Below are positions 24,101 through 37,014 of a DNA stretch of 64,000 bases, in pieces. This DNA is from Chrysomallon squamiferum. Its lineage: Eukaryota; Mollusca; Gastropoda; Neomphalida; Peltospiridae. Made by a program: the position numbers and the translations under genes. Every line of letters begins with the position of its first letter. Positions within the stretch are counted from its first letter, which is position 1. The stretch spans positions 16,814,342 through 16,878,341 of the forward strand of contig CM022679.1 of the NCBI GenBank assembly GCA_012295275.1, read 5' to 3'. The notes below the pieces were generated by a model. That model worked only from the letters and a program-made list of their open reading frames with translations, had not been told where the DNA came from and did no database searches.

Positions 24101-27100
24101 ATTCTTTCACACAAAGCATATTCTGGTTGTAACTATTATGTTCAATATTTACCCTTTTTGTTGTTTTTTGGCTTTTTTCCCTACTGACTGTGGTGGACTA
24201 TCATCTCTTGAGTTTTTTCCTCGTCCACGACCTCTGCCTCTGCCTCTTGCTCTTGCTCCTCTTTCCGGCCTTCTTCTTTCATGAATCCTACCAGAATCTT
24301 CAGGACTTGGACTACTACTGAAAAAACACTTTACCAGTGACTGGGAGTTCCAAAATTGACATAACATTAAGTACAAATATCAAAAACTAAATATACTGAT
24401 ATTTCTCTTTAACAAAACTTTAAACAGTCCAGATGAATAATCATACATTAATTCTAAACATTTTTTATTGACGAATGACCATGTAGACAAATGGAATGTT
24501 TATTTTGACAAAAAAATAATAAATTGTAATTTACAGAACTCAGAAAGTTTGTTGATTAGAGTTAAATTGGGTAAGATGTCTTGCATTATAATGTTAAACA
24601 TGACAAATATATGCAGTTACTTACTCTGTGTTGTGTTAAACTAAAAAAGAAAAAGATTACCCGAATTTGGCCACAACTAGATCAATATTAAATAATAATG
24701 ATACCTCTTTCTTCTTGAATGTCTCCGTCGCCTAGATGGGGATCTTGATCTAGATCTGCTTCTTGACCGTGATCGTGATCTGGAGGAAGATCTTGACCAT
24801 GATCGACTTTTTGACCTACTCCTTGATCTGGAATCACGTAATCTGTATGTGGGTACTCTGTTATTAGAATAAATACCACGACCATGTCCTCTCCTCGCAC
24901 CTCGACCCCTCAAACATCCAAATGGTATGCTTTTTTCCATTTTGTTCTGCCTTGAATTTGGTGTGAAAGATTCATTATCATTTCCAAAACTGTAATGATA
25001 AAAAAAAAAAAGAAACAAGCTATGTTAAGTAATAATTAATTTGAAAAGATAAAAGGCATGTGCAAGTTTTAAAAATTAAAGATACATAAAGTACATTTAC
25101 TAAACAGCGTTTTAGAATATTCTACCAGATTGTAACACTGATCTAGAAAATACTGAAAATCCACAATAAAGTGTCAGAATCCATATTTCTGTGTTATGAT
25201 CTCATCCCTGATTTCATAGTTTTCATTAAGATCATTATTGCATATGATGTTGAAAGTCTTGTTTAGAATTGTGCATTTTGAAGATAATATTTTCCGAGTA
25301 ACATCAAACTTTATTCCATCATTTTCACTCAGATAATCATACTTAGGTATTGGTTCTTTTTTCCAGTCCACTGTCCATGTGATTCCTTCTTTGAAAACTT
25401 TGGTAAGTTTTTCCTTCAAAAAGCGTTCAAGTTTATCTTTCTGAACTTCTGTCACAGCACAGGCAAACGCTCGTTGAACATACTCCCTGAAGTTTATGTT
25501 ATAAGAAAACTATGGTAAAACAGCAATGATTCCAAAATAATATATAATTGTTACTGGTACCCGTTACTTTAGCAAGTGCTTTCACACTATTATTTTTATA
25601 CTGCTAATTGATTATATAATTAAATAATAAGTATTAAATACAGACTGAAATCAAAAGGTCTAAAATAAATTAAACCCAACGTTTTATTGTAAAAAAATAA
25701 AAACTAAAGAATTAGTGACAGAAATTCTGTTCTGTGGAATTCAATCAATTATGTTTTTATTTAAACAACTTACTTTAATGATGGCGGCCAGTCCTCATTA
25801 TTCATTGCACTAGTTGTAACATCCCTACAAAGAAAATAAAACAATAAAGACAGTAAAACTGAAATAAACATATACGTACAGAAAACAACAATCATAATTT
25901 TGAGCTAAATATACTTTAGTTTTATTTATTTGTTATTAAAATTTTAGACATCCGAAACTTTATAAGAATATTTAAAAATAGGACTAACAAATCTACTATA
26001 AAAGACTGATTCATGAATGAATATTTAAAGACATCTTAACAGAAAAATGTTTTGTCTGTTGAACTGTATTAGACAAGCATCAGCATCCTTCTGAAACAAT
26101 AAACCTTAATATTTTTGATTATATTTTGAGTATTAAATTATTTGGAAATACATTATTAATAGCTAAATAGAAATACCCATTGGTTCCTCCAGTGTTCCTT
26201 AAATTATCACTCTGTGGACTTTGTCTATTCTGTGAGGGAGAAAATTCTGAAGCAGCAAACTGTGAGTTATCCTGTGTTCCTAAATGGTTAGTTTGTGATG
26301 ACCTTAGTGGGTTGAAACGGATACCTGGTACTCCAATACGACTATTTTGTTGAACATTTCCAATATTTCTGTTTTTTGGAATCTGAAATCTAATTCCACC
26401 AGAACCAGGAGCTTCTGAAAAAAACAATAACATTTTTTTTACATGTTCACCATTTCAAAAGTTAAGCATAGAGAAATAATGACCAAGGCAGATAGATATA
26501 AAAGAAAAACAAATAAAACAAATAAAACAAACAAAAAACAAAAAACCTACAGACCAAATCAAAGGAAACTCAGAACTTAGAAAATATAACGCTTTTGTGA
26601 CTTTGTAATAACTATCATAGAAAATAATCAAGTAAAAATAAAATTTATGCAAGATATTTTACTGAAACTTACGTTTTGATAGTAGTCTGCTAGTTTGGTT
26701 ACCATTCTGTTGTAAATATGGTCCTTGATGTCGAGGACTTTTTGACTGGGGTGGATCAACATGATCTGGTTGGGAACTTTGGTCAAAGTTATTATGCACA
26801 TTTTCATTATTTGACCTTTCATTTGTTGTATAATCCTGACTGGCAGAGGGTTGGGGAGTATAACCATTGTAGGGACTCTTCAAAAAAAATGAAAAAGTAA
26901 TAATAATAATTTGATTGTAAATGTTTTTTGACTCTTTAAAAGTCAGATATCAAACAAAAACAAAAACAGTGTAAAATTTAAAATGGTAGTTGTAGTCATA
27001 ACAGTAGTAGAATAACAATTTCTAAAAATAATAATAAAAAATAATAATTACAAAGAAAATGTATATGATGATTGATCATTTTTTGGTCTTGTTTCTGATA

Positions 27101-28667
27101 AGCAAATGTTGTTATTTTATGCATAGGCAATTTATTTTTGTCTATTATAGATAAATCAACTTACATTTGTATTGTATGAAGTTTCCATGGGGTAAACAGG
27201 CATACCATAATAGCTAAAAACAAAATTAAAATATGATAAATGGAAAATATATACTTAACTGAAATACTGATTTTTAAAACTGAAGTCCAGATCTATAACA
27301 TTTATATGAAGAGAATATAATAACCTAAAAATGGATATAGGATTCCTGAAACAATAGTAAAGAACAATTTTTGAATCATTTTTAATCTTGAGGATTAAGT
27401 ATTCAAATGAATATTTACAGCTAAAATAGATTCTTTAATTACTAAATGACAAACATGAAAAAGCTTACGAGCAATACTGTTGATGCATGGCTAGAGGATT
27501 GTAAAAGTAAAAATCTGGTGGTGGTGGCGGCGGTGGTGGTGGCTGTGCTGTACATTGAACATCTGAATAAGAAGGTGGAGGTGGTGGTGGTGGTGGTGGT
27601 GGAGGTAAGCTGAATTTGGTCTGTTCTGATTTTTCATTTTTCTGAGGTGAAGCAGCAGCAGCAGCAGCAGCATTTACAGCCTCCAGAGCTTTTTGTGCCT
27701 TATGCCATGATTCTGGCCTAGATATATAAAAATATAAAAATATTATTCAAAAACATACTTTTTTTGGTAGTCGGAAAAAAGAAAAGAAAAAGATTTAATA
27801 GATGAAAAACCTATGCATATGATTCTTTTATGAGAATTTTTTTTTTTTTTTACTTTAAAATAATAATAAAAAAGCTACTGTATAAAATAAATTTGACTGA
27901 TAATACAAAAAATTAAAATAAACATTTACAAGTTTAATACCTAATTTTAAATAATCTTATAGTTTACATTTACACCTTGTCAGCAGTGGTCTTATTGAAC
28001 ATTTTGCAATGATTTTTTAAAAAAAATGTTGGATCTGCTTTCAATAAAAATATGTAATGCATATGATCATTGTCATTGTGGCGTCAAATGAGCAAACAAA
28101 ATTGTATGTGCTTCCATTCTGCAGATGAAAATGAAACATTCACATTCACTATTCTGTAGTATTCAGACATTCACATTGACATTGGTTCCAATTTTATTAC
28201 TAACACTGAAACGACGGATATTTAGTATATTTATTAGTACTTTCCAAAAGTGAAAGTGAGCTTTGTTTTATATTATTTCACCTAATTCTAGTATCTGCAG
28301 AACAAACTGTAACATATGATAATATTAATAATTTAATATCTGTTAAGCCACAAGGGGTGGATCTCAACGGAAAGATTACATCGAAACAATGTAGGAAGTA
28401 TACCGTGCAGATACCATTTCATGACATTTGTGCTACTATTCGTAGTATTACAGTCTACTGTCTAGTTTTATGCCAGAGTAACAGTTACTCGGTTATTGCT
28501 GAAAAACGCCATTTTGGATTGTTAAAAATACAAGTTTTGTAATTATGAAATACTGAAACAAGTTCTGATAATAATGAAATTATCCATAGTTTATATTAAA
28601 TTAATATACTTTTAAATGTATGTTTTAAACTATACCATGAACAGTTTGTGGAAGCTGAATTCGACAT
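21108..28667 (-). CDS. LENG8: LENG8 homologue with SAC3/GANP domain, 16 exons, 779 aa
   Basis: Minus-strand exons: 28667-28636, 27717-27469, 27213-27165, 26877-26673, 26414-26177, 25824-25774, 25486-25343, 24989-24705, 24317-24153, 23914-23788, 23364-23272, 22985-22851, 22622-22554, 22452-22323, 22118-21911, 21267-21108. All have GT-AG borders and join in phase to 779 residues, close to vertebrate LENG8. The N-terminus has a [14 protein letters not shown] helix, an Ala run, two poly-proline tracts (about 45-80), then Gln/Asn/Tyr-rich sequence. [16 protein letters not shown] opens a conserved helix block, followed by an RS-rich segment (about 355-418) and an RG-rich segment. Residues about 516-745 are the SAC3/GANP domain ([68 protein letters not shown]). 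SAC3/GANP proteins act in nuclear mRNA export and processing, so a nuclear role is likely. The weakest junction is donor 25343 (TAA|GTATGA). Confidence 0.93.
27520..27680 (-). repeat. LENG8: Coding triplet tracts in LENG8 exon 2 (poly-Pro, poly-Ala)
   Basis: Two runs of CCA/CCN codons (27522-27543 and 27573-27606 region) encode about nine and ten prolines, and a GCT run near 27655-27673 encodes six alanines. Such tracts are length-variable in many genes. Confidence 0.75.
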
Positions 28668-29937
28668 TTTTCAATCCGATATGAGCAAAATTCTGATACT
28701 GGAGCCACTATATAATCTCGTATCCGGTTTTCTGTGACGTTAAAAAGTCTGCCATCTACTGTGAAGATAGTGCCAGTTCAAACCAAGGCCAACAACTCTC
28801 TAATAATAATAATAAAAGTAAAACTTCTGCTGTCAAAGCGCAGAGGTAAACTGGAATCTTTATTAATAGTTTTTCCTATTTTAGATTAGTGTCAGGGTTA
28901 AATTACTTAATATCCAGTTTGTGATTAAAGATGGATCTACTTAGATGTAAATTGTTTGGTAGGAATTATAGTAGGCGTGTTTGTTTTTACGTTTTTACAG
29001 TTTGAATATTAATTATTGTTGGAAATATAATTAATATGTTGCTGTCTGATATTCTATTTCCAACCTGCATATAGATTTAGATGATATTGTCGATTATGGA
29101 TAATCGAGTGTTGTTAATCTGTTAAATTTAAAAGGGCACAAATAAATAATTGACTATTTTCTTCAAGATTAGCTATTTGAATGAAAATGAATTTGTCAGT
29201 ACTGACACAGAAAGAATAAGGTGGATTTTACAGACCGTATCATCTTCATAAAGGCGAATATATTTACATTGGTCATCTATGTATTCCACTGCTGAAACGT
29301 ACTAAATAAAAGTATAACATGCTATGGAGTAATAAGACACCAAATTGATAATCTGGGAAAAGGAGTTGCTATTTGTTTTGTAAATAAAGCAGGAGAGAGA
29401 GCCAGAAGAAGGATAGGCCAATGAGATCTCATTCAACCTGGTAATTTTTTTCGGCCAATAGTTACACCCCTCCACTTAAATATAAATAATTTAACAACTT
29501 AACCTTATATATGTGTGTGTGTGTCTTCAATCTTGCGTTGTGCAGAAATAATGATGTTTTTGTTATTATTGACAGAGATATAACATAATTATGTATATAT
29601 GTATGTATATAATAATATATATATATATATAATAATATATATATTGTGAATTTTTGTATGTTTCTAGTTAGTATGTGTATACTGTAACATTCTTACCTTT
29701 TTAATGTGGTATGGGTTTTGACTCCACATTCAAAGCTGTATCCTAACTGGGTGTGTGTGACGCGATCAACATGACACTATTCATAGCTACCGTATCATTT
29801 ATGAAATTTTGATCCACCACTAAAGACAAGTTAAACCTAAAATGTTTTTTCATATTAATACAAAGCTATCTGTGGATATCAGTATACAGTTAGTTATAAG
29901 ATGGCATTACCAGTGGTAGATATAGTTGCATTGTAAC
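28668..29937. other. LENG8 upstream region and spacer
   Basis: The minus-strand LENG8 promoter should lie just right of 28667. Around 28700-28800 the DNA is somewhat less AT-rich, with a few CpG. An (AT)n-rich stretch lies at 29585-29645. No other gene is seen. Confidence 0.4.
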
Positions 29938-31190
29938 CAGCGCCGGATTAAGACCCAAAGCACAAAAAAATGCATTTGTAAATCAAAATATAAACAATAA
30001 TAAACAAAATAAAATTCAATTTATTGAAAATTTGAAATTAAACAAAACTTACGGTAAGAAGGAAAATAATATTTATTTCTCTATGTTGCCATTTTATTTA
30101 CAGTTGAATAATTTTCTCCTACTTTTTTCCTTGCAAAGTCTTTGATCAGATCCTCATAACCAGTCTTACATAACACATCTGTTTTTATACATAATAGAGA
30201 TAAGGCATCCAGCCTGCCTTGTTGCATAGTTGTTCTGAGGGGATTTTTAATATATTTCAACTGTGAAAATGAACGTTCATCTGAGCAATTTGTGACCATT
30301 AATACAAAAGGCAGTGTCTACATTTGGAAAGATACAGTCAATAATTGTCTACTAAAATTATTTTATAAACTTCAGCATGACTGAATCTTGTTTTTACATT
30401 TCCTGTTGACTGAACTTATAGTGCACATACAAATGAAACTGCTGAAGCTCAGCAAAGAAATTATTGTCGAAGTTCTCTGGGTAAGCAGCAATCAACTTTT
30501 GACAACACTGAGAATACCTTTCTATGTTAGTAGATGATGAAGTGATATTATATGGCACAACACTTAGAAAAAAAATCTTTCTGCTATTTTGTATATCTCT
30601 TCTTTTCATCTCAGTTGCATGTTTGTCAACAATTATGTAAAAGGTGGTGATATGAAATTCATCTCTGGCATTCAGATAGTACTTATTGTGTATCTCCATC
30701 ATTGGGTACCTTGTTTCTGATACATTTGCGAGTTGTAGCTGCCTTGTAATCAACATCTGATAACATTTCCTTTGAATTTTTTTCATATTTTTCAAATTCA
30801 TCTCATGAAGTGCTCAGTTGGTCAGCTAATGGTACATACAAATCTGCACATTTTTAAGTTAACATCCTCATTTTGTAGAACTTTGCTTACTCTGTGAAAA
30901 TTCTGCAAAATCTCATTCCAAAGATTCAACAAAAACAAATTCTAGCTTTTGCATTGTATCTGCAATATTATTTGCTTCTCTTCTTTTTGTGACTGGTCTT
31001 CAGCTATATATTCTAATGCTTCTAAAATTGCTAATGCTTCCAGAAAGGTTAAATAGCATTCAATAGTTTATCTTTAAAGTACCTAAGTACAATACTTAAC
31101 TGATTGATATGTGATAGATCTGGTGTTGAATCAACAGACCTATTAAAATAACTAGATTTAACTTTGTTAACAATGAACACATGAATCTTT
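29938..31190 (-). mobile_element. hAT transposon relic (ZMYM/DUF4371-type transposase)
   Basis: On minus, 30299-30081 encodes a hAT C-terminal dimerisation segment (CSDERSFSQLKYIKNPLRTT, then RLDALSLL), and 30801-30394 an internal transposase part (FHITTFYIIVDKHATEM). Between 30801 and 31190 further fragments such as EALAILEALEYIAEDQ appear in other frames. Stops and frameshifts separate these pieces, so it is dead. The left end at 29938 begins CAGCGCCGGATTAAG, a hAT-like terminus, with ATTGTAAC before it as a possible 8-bp target duplication; the right terminus was not found. Confidence 0.75.
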
Positions 31191-31197
31191 AGTGCCA

Positions 31198-31735
31198 TTA
31201 GTTGAATAAGTGCTGATCCTTAATACTGACGTGAAGATTCGAGTCTGTGAGAAATGATCTGCTTTTTGACTTGTCGACTTTCGTTATAGAGAAAGTTTGC
31301 TCACAAATATATGTTGATGCAAACAACACAAACATCTTTGTTGCAAAATGTTTTAGAATTTGAAACTCTTCCGAGTGCAGAGAAGCATAAAAGTTGACCA
31401 GTGATTTACTTTCAAACATCCTTTTTAAAGAGTTGTTGGCTTGCAAATTGATCAGTTCCATCTGCAGTTCTTTGCTAACTGTTTTGATGTCACAGGCAAA
31501 AGGTCTGCTGAGCAAATCAAACTGTCCCTCCATTGCCTTGAAAGTTTTGCTCATTCAGTAGCTTGGAAAAAAGTTTAAACTTTGATTGAAAAGCTTTCAC
31601 TTCCAGGTACAACTCATGTGCTAATACACCTTTACCTTGTAGTTTTGTGTTTAGTTCATTCAGCTTTTGCATTATGTCTACAGTAAATGCAAAATCACAA
31701 CCCATTTGTCACTCTCCATTTCATTTAAAACAGGC
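31198..31735 (-). mobile_element. hAT transposase fragment, second family (GTF2IRD2/SCAND3-like), 3' part
   Basis: Two overlapping minus-strand frames show CDFAFTVDIMQKLNELNTKL (31705-31517) and LQMELINLQANNSLKRMF with TYICEQTFSITKVDKSKSR (31554-31198). This is the C-terminal part of the hAT transposases often annotated as GTF2I-repeat- or SCAN-domain-like proteins. One frameshift breaks it, and the N-terminal half is missing. Confidence 0.75.
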
Positions 31736-31899
31736 ATATGAGAAGCAGGCCATATGATACATGGTTCATCCTCAGGCGGGCTGCAGGTACTAATTTAGGC
31801 TATTCTGCAGAATCGCACATGAAGGAGGTAATGCTGTATCAACGACTAGCTATTCTGGCTGTATATGTGTCAAAATAAATTTGTGATTTTCACGAACAG

Positions 31900-32990
31900 T
31901 TTATTTTAAGACATATTTCATGTTCATTTATTTCTGGAACTGTTATAATAAAAAAATTAAATATATATTTAATATATTAGTAGATACAAAATAGACTCAC
32001 TTCATAAAAAAAAAAACCCCTTTTAATACAATAAATTAATTATAAATATGAATTTTTAATAAATACAGTGAATGAATATGAATGAATGAAGATATGTTAG
32101 TAGAAATAAAATAGGGTCATTTTATTTCAAAAAATCGTATGTATGATTAATTTTTTGCATCATTATTATTTTTTTTTTATAAAATGAATATTTTATTTCT
32201 ACTAATATACTGAAACACATTTAGATTTTCAATTAAAATAGTTTCTGAAGTAAACAAAAATGAAAAATTTCTTAAAATAAACATTACGTAAAAACAAAAA
32301 TTTATTTCAACCCCCTTTTGAGTTACCCCCTTTGTATGCACATTAAAAAAAAAAAAAAAAAAAAAGGAAGTAACTCTGGTAGTTTTGATTTTTTTCTTCA
32401 CAATTCGTACATGTTTTTCTTCAGTTGGAGAAATGATAAAAATTACGATTGAAAAAGTGATGTAAAAAATAAGACAGATTTCATTTTTATTTAATCATAG
32501 ATTTTATTATTCTGATACGTAAATTAGTGCCAAAAATCTTTCCCCAGAGAAAAGAATCATGAAAGTTTGTTTCGAAAACAAAAGGTGTGGATATCCACCA
32601 ATATTTTAAAATTCTGAAAATGTTACTTTCAAAACTTGCTTAATTCAAAAATAACATTCTTAATCATTGTTATGTATGTGGTTTAATCGAACTATTTCAA
32701 GCTATGGTACTTGGGTGGAATGGTCAAAAATGTAAATAAACAATTTAAAAAATGAAAATTATGTCATTTAAATACATGAGCATTTAACTTTACTCGTTAG
32801 CTATCTTTGAACAAAGGTAAGAAAAAATTAAAAAAACAAATTAATTTGGCCTGAAGTGTAACCACCCAAAATCAAAAGAAAAAAGTTCAGCATAGGCATG
32901 GGAAATAGTCCAGTTTAAACCACACACAGTGAATAAAACACTGCCTTAACAAAACACAAACAAGAATCCATGTATTTATCATCCATTTGT
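31900..32990. other. Spacer between hAT relics
   Basis: AT-rich with a poly(A) run near 32344-32365. Nothing coding is seen. Confidence 0.4.
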
Positions 32991-32999
32991 TATTGATGA

Positions 33000-33990
33000 T
33001 GTAAATCACTTTTTTGGCTTGAGAGCTACTTTTTAAATGACCAAGTCAAAATGATCTACCTAGATTAAAAACACAAAACATTTATTTATTTTATTTATTT
33101 ATATGTTGGTGTACCTTGCATCACGGCATGAATGTGTATGGCACAATACAAGTCTACATTTTTGGCCATCATCTTACTCTGATGACTTGCACTATTAGGA
33201 ATCAGCCAGGGTTGCAGAGTCTGGGCAGTAGCTGCTGATAGCCATCCTCAAACAGACTTCCAAATGTTCATCGGTCATGGTGGGACGGTATTTGGACTTA
33301 ATAATCTTCATCTGGGAAGAGGCTGACTCACAAAAATAAGTTGAGCACAATAAGTTGAGCATTTCCTCAGGTTGGGCTGCATCACTTACGTATGTAGATT
33401 CATCCAACTGCAATGAAAAACACTCACAGTCTGTGATATCCTTCCAAAGCTGCTGTATCAAATCCTCAGCCATTACTTCACAGCACTGTGTAAATGTGTT
33501 TCTTGATAGCTGGAGAGTTTTGATTGAAGATAATATCTCTGGTTTGTTTTTAAAGTCCTGAAACAATGAGTCAGCTGCTTCAATGAATGCCTCTTTTATC
33601 ATTTCTCCTTCTTGAAAGGACTTCTTGTGTGACTCACCCTGAATGATGCTTTGGTGGCAGCCTTCGCTTTTGAGGTCACTTGGAAAAAAATGACTGTTGT
33701 CCAGACAACTGTGATTTTAATTCCTTCACCTTTCTCTTTCTCAGCTCACTTTTTGATGGGAAGTCGGTGTTGTAGTTTCTATGAACAGTCCGAAAGTGTC
33801 ACTCCACATTTCCTTTCTTTGTAGAAATGGTAGATTGGCAAATCAGGCAAACACATTGTGAAAAAAATGTCCTCCTTTCTGAATGGAAGTGGTATGTTTT
33901 TGGTTTCTTACTTTTGCAGTAGCCCATATGATTCGGCCATGCATGGGCAATGACCCTGCATGTTGTGCTGTGACCCCCCACAAGATGAGA
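33000..33990 (-). mobile_element. Internally deleted hAT element (BED-type finger plus C-terminal dimerisation domain)
   Basis: On minus, 33981-33799 encodes a BED/C2H2-like head (KPKTYHFH, CVCLICQSTISTKKGNVE), and about 33790-33610 a basic linker. The open frame 33602-33195 starts MIKEAFIEAADSLF, reaches the first catalytic Asp of hAT enzymes in SLQLDESTYVSDAAQ, then jumps directly to the C-terminal MKIIKSKYRPTMTDEHLEVC and SSYCPDSATLADS. About 400 residues of a normal transposase are missing at the junction near 33375, yet the frame stays open. The non-coding tail at 33080-33000 resembles the usual 3' end of this family (AAAGTAGCTCTCAAGCC on minus). Confidence 0.8.
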
Positions 33991-34240
33991 TGAGATCTCA
34001 GACTGGCTGCAGGATGGATGATAGGCTATTTTTTAGTGTTGTACGATCTACCCACACTGTCTATGCGATCGATGTATTGGGCACCACTGATGAAAATAGA
34101 AATAATTTACTCATGAACTGTAATGAGAAAACTCAAGTTTCTCAGTATTTACAAAAATTTGCCATGTTGAAACTTGTAAATTGTCTTCCAGATGAGTATC
34201 AGTCGATCTGGACCTAGTTTTTTACTTTATTATTTTGATT

Positions 34241-35530
34241 CTAGAAAATAGTTTTGGTTGTTCTCTTGGGCAGAGTTCCATAGAAATGCATCAAAGATAG
34301 TTCTTTGAATTTTTGCCAAAGAAATTCATCACTCTGCAGGTCAATTAGCTCCATTTGCAATTCCTTTTGAACTAGTTCAACATCATTAAAGGGATTCCCC
34401 AAAAGAAAAAAATCAGCTTCTCTAGCTCTGAAGTCATTAAATCTAGAGTTCAGTTCTTTTTTCAGCTCATTTAACTCTACAGCAAAACCATCTTCACTTT
34501 TCTTAGCCAACGAACTGCACAGAAGTAAACCAGGTCGCCACACTCCAATTCAATTTCTTCTAAAAAATCTCTTTAAACTGGCGATGGTTAAGTGCTCGGG
34601 ATTTTATAAAATTGATGGTTGAAACAACCACACACATAACATTTTCAAATTTTAGAGACTTTGCATATAAATTTTCTTGCAAAGTTGCTGTTTGATAAAT
34701 TCAAAGATGTTAATTCTTCTTTTAATTTGGCAAGAAAGCCTGTCTTAGACCCAACGATTGCTGGGGCTCCATCTGTTGCTACACTGTCTAGTCATTCAAG
34801 CGGGAAATTCAACTTTGAGGCTGCTTTCTTAACTTCTTCATAAATCTTATATCCTGTAATCATGTCTTTCACTGTCTGAACTGTTAATTATTCTTCCATG
34901 ATATTGAATGACTCAATACGATGTATGAAAATTGCCATCTGTGCTGAATGAGATATGTCTGAGCTTTCGTCAATAGCCAGGGTTAAAAAAATCAAAGTCT
35001 CTTATTTTTTCTGTAAGCATACCCTCAATATCTGCTGCAATTTCCTCAACCCATCTTGTTATTGTCCTGCAAGACAAACTTATCTTGTTGAACATATTTA
35101 TTTTTTCCAGACACAAAATTTTACCCACTGACAAAACACATTCTTTTTACAAATTCACAGTCAGAATAATTTTTTGAATGTTTTGCCACTTTTTTGTTAA
35201 CAACATAGCTAGTATGTACTATTTCTTTTGATCCTGTCTGCTTTTTTGAGAAGAGGATATTTAAACTGCCAATCTCTTTCTTGAGGGATTCAATTTTTTG
35301 CTTTCTGATATCTCCTTTAAATTGTATCCCAAATGTTTTGAAGCGTAAAGCTGCTTAATATTAAATTCTTTAAAAGCAGAGACAGATTCAAAACATAATA
35401 AACACATTGGTTTGTTATTTTCTTCAACAAATAAATATTCTTTTGTCCACTTTTCCTGGAATTTTCTAATTTTTTCAGAAGCAATGAGTTTTGACATAAA
35501 TAAATTTAAAAAATGCAGCACTCTGAACAC
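34241..35530 (-). mobile_element. hAT transposon relic, GTF2IRD2/SCAND3-like, broken in several frames
   Basis: On minus from 35530 the frame has a BED-like head (RKFQEKWTKEYLFVEENNKP, MCLLCFESVSAFKEFN). The middle (about 34950-34550) holds short pieces such as KSLKFENVM and GDLVYFCAVRWL in other frames, and 34543-34241 carries LNSRFNDFRAREADF and KELQMELIDLQSDEF. Order and orientation match one element with many stops and shifts. Confidence 0.75.
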
Positions 35531-35599
35531 TTATACTTTGAAAATTCTGTTAATCCTGGGATTAGCATGTCTGTTTACAGTCATTATGAGCAGAAGAAT

Positions 35600-36000
35600 C
35601 AGAAATTGAACATCACATCAATTCTTTTCTTTCTTTGAGATAGTGTCCTGAGTAGACATACCAATTGTAAGGCTTTTGAGTATTTGGATTGATGTAGATT
35701 GACTCTGAGGTGCATGGAAAATTACTGGCATTAGCTTTTTTTTCCTGACTTGGGTATCCACAATGCAACAGGCAACAAGGGAGGTTAGTCAGGCATGTAA
35801 TAATGATTCCTCTGTGACACCAGCTTCCTCTAACCTTTTTTGAGTGAGGGAGAGAGTGTATGTGAATGAGTGAGGACGAAACAACACAAACAAAATTTGA
35901 ATTAACGTTATTTTCCTTGTGAAATAGGTGGGCCACTCGGAAAGCCATGCGGGCTGCAGTTTGCACTTGACTGATTTAAAAAATCAAAAGCGATTTCATT
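35600..36000 (-). other. Spacer with an unassigned 117-codon frame
   Basis: A frame at 35966-35613 has no motif that I recognise and lies between two dead elements. It may be non-coding transposon DNA. Confidence 0.25.
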
Positions 36001-36062
36001 CATATTGAAAATACGTGACAATCTCTGCTTTCAAGTCCCACACCCACCTTATTTTCCCATGC

Positions 36063-37014
36063 TTAATCAGCAGACATTTGTGTGGTAGAGCACATCAGTA
36101 AAATCTGCTTCCAAGAAGCTTCTGAATTGCTGTGTTTCAGTCCCCATGCTCTTATTGAATTCACTGCACACACCACTGGATCCATAACATGTTTGAATTT
36201 TAAAGAAGACTTACAGAGGCTTTCTTGATGTATGATGCAAAGAAAAGACAACACAGTGGAAAATCTTTTTTAATTTTATCATTCATCAACTTCTCAAGGC
36301 CAGAATATTTACCTGTGAGTGAAGGAGCACCATCAATTGTTATACTTGTTAATTTATCCAAGCTTAATCCAGACCTGACTAGACTGTTAATGACACAGTT
36401 GTACATATCTTTTCCAGTAGTAGTGTCTTTGAGAGACTCTACAGACAACAATTCCTCTAATTTCAAAGCTTTCATCAATTCCTCTGATGTAAATGAGTAA
36501 CTAAACAGTATCCTGAAGATCTGTACTCTCATCTAAAGCAATAGAAAACCACTGAAAACTACCAACACCTGCTATCAGCTGTTCTTGTATATTTACTTCA
36601 GTTGCATCTATGTGACAAACAATAGTTCTTCTTGACAAAGATATGGCTTCTGCTTTTGATTTAACTTCAGGACACTCAACATCGACACCATGCAATCTTT
36701 AATAAATTCTACTTCTGCAAATGATTTGTTTTGCCTTGCAATTTTAATGGCCAGTACAATACTTGTTTGATGTTGTTTGAAGCTGTTTACCAGATCAGTT
36801 GCTTTTTTCTGCAGTTCTTGCTTTGATAAATTGCATCCAAAGTTAGTGTGTTTGGTTTGAAAGTGACGTTTCAAATTGTATTCCTTGAACATGGCAACTG
36901 TTTCATGACAAATCAAACATACAGCTTTAAAGAAATATTTTTCAGTCCACTCCTTGTTTAAAACATGGCATTCATCTTCAGTTTTTCACTTTTTAGATAC
37001 TTTCAAACAACTCA
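36063..37014 (-). mobile_element. hAT transposon relic, N-terminal and catalytic parts
   Basis: From the likely start at about 37014 (MSCLKVSKK followed by a stop) the minus strand encodes a BED-like segment (AVCLICHETVAMFKEYNLKR), EFIKDCMVSML, SLSRRTI, GSFQWFSIALDESTDLQDT with the first catalytic Asp, then LESLKDTTTGKDMY-like and ITIDGAPSLTGKYSG with the second Asp, and CIIHQESLCKSSLKF. Frame changes near 36690, 36520 and 36230 and several stops mark a pseudogene. The C-terminal dimerisation part is missing. Confidence 0.8.

Noticed and set aside
24688-24900. Second minus frame rich in Asp/Gln/Gly over the LENG8 RS exon
   Set aside because: It is an out-of-phase shadow of the RS repeats; the RS frame splices in phase on both sides.
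27491-27673. Leu/His-rich minus frame over LENG8 exon 2
   Set aside because: Shadow of the proline codons in another frame.
33960-34217. 85-codon plus frame between two hAT relics
   Set aside because: No recognised motif and it overlaps the expected end of the element to its left; probably chance.
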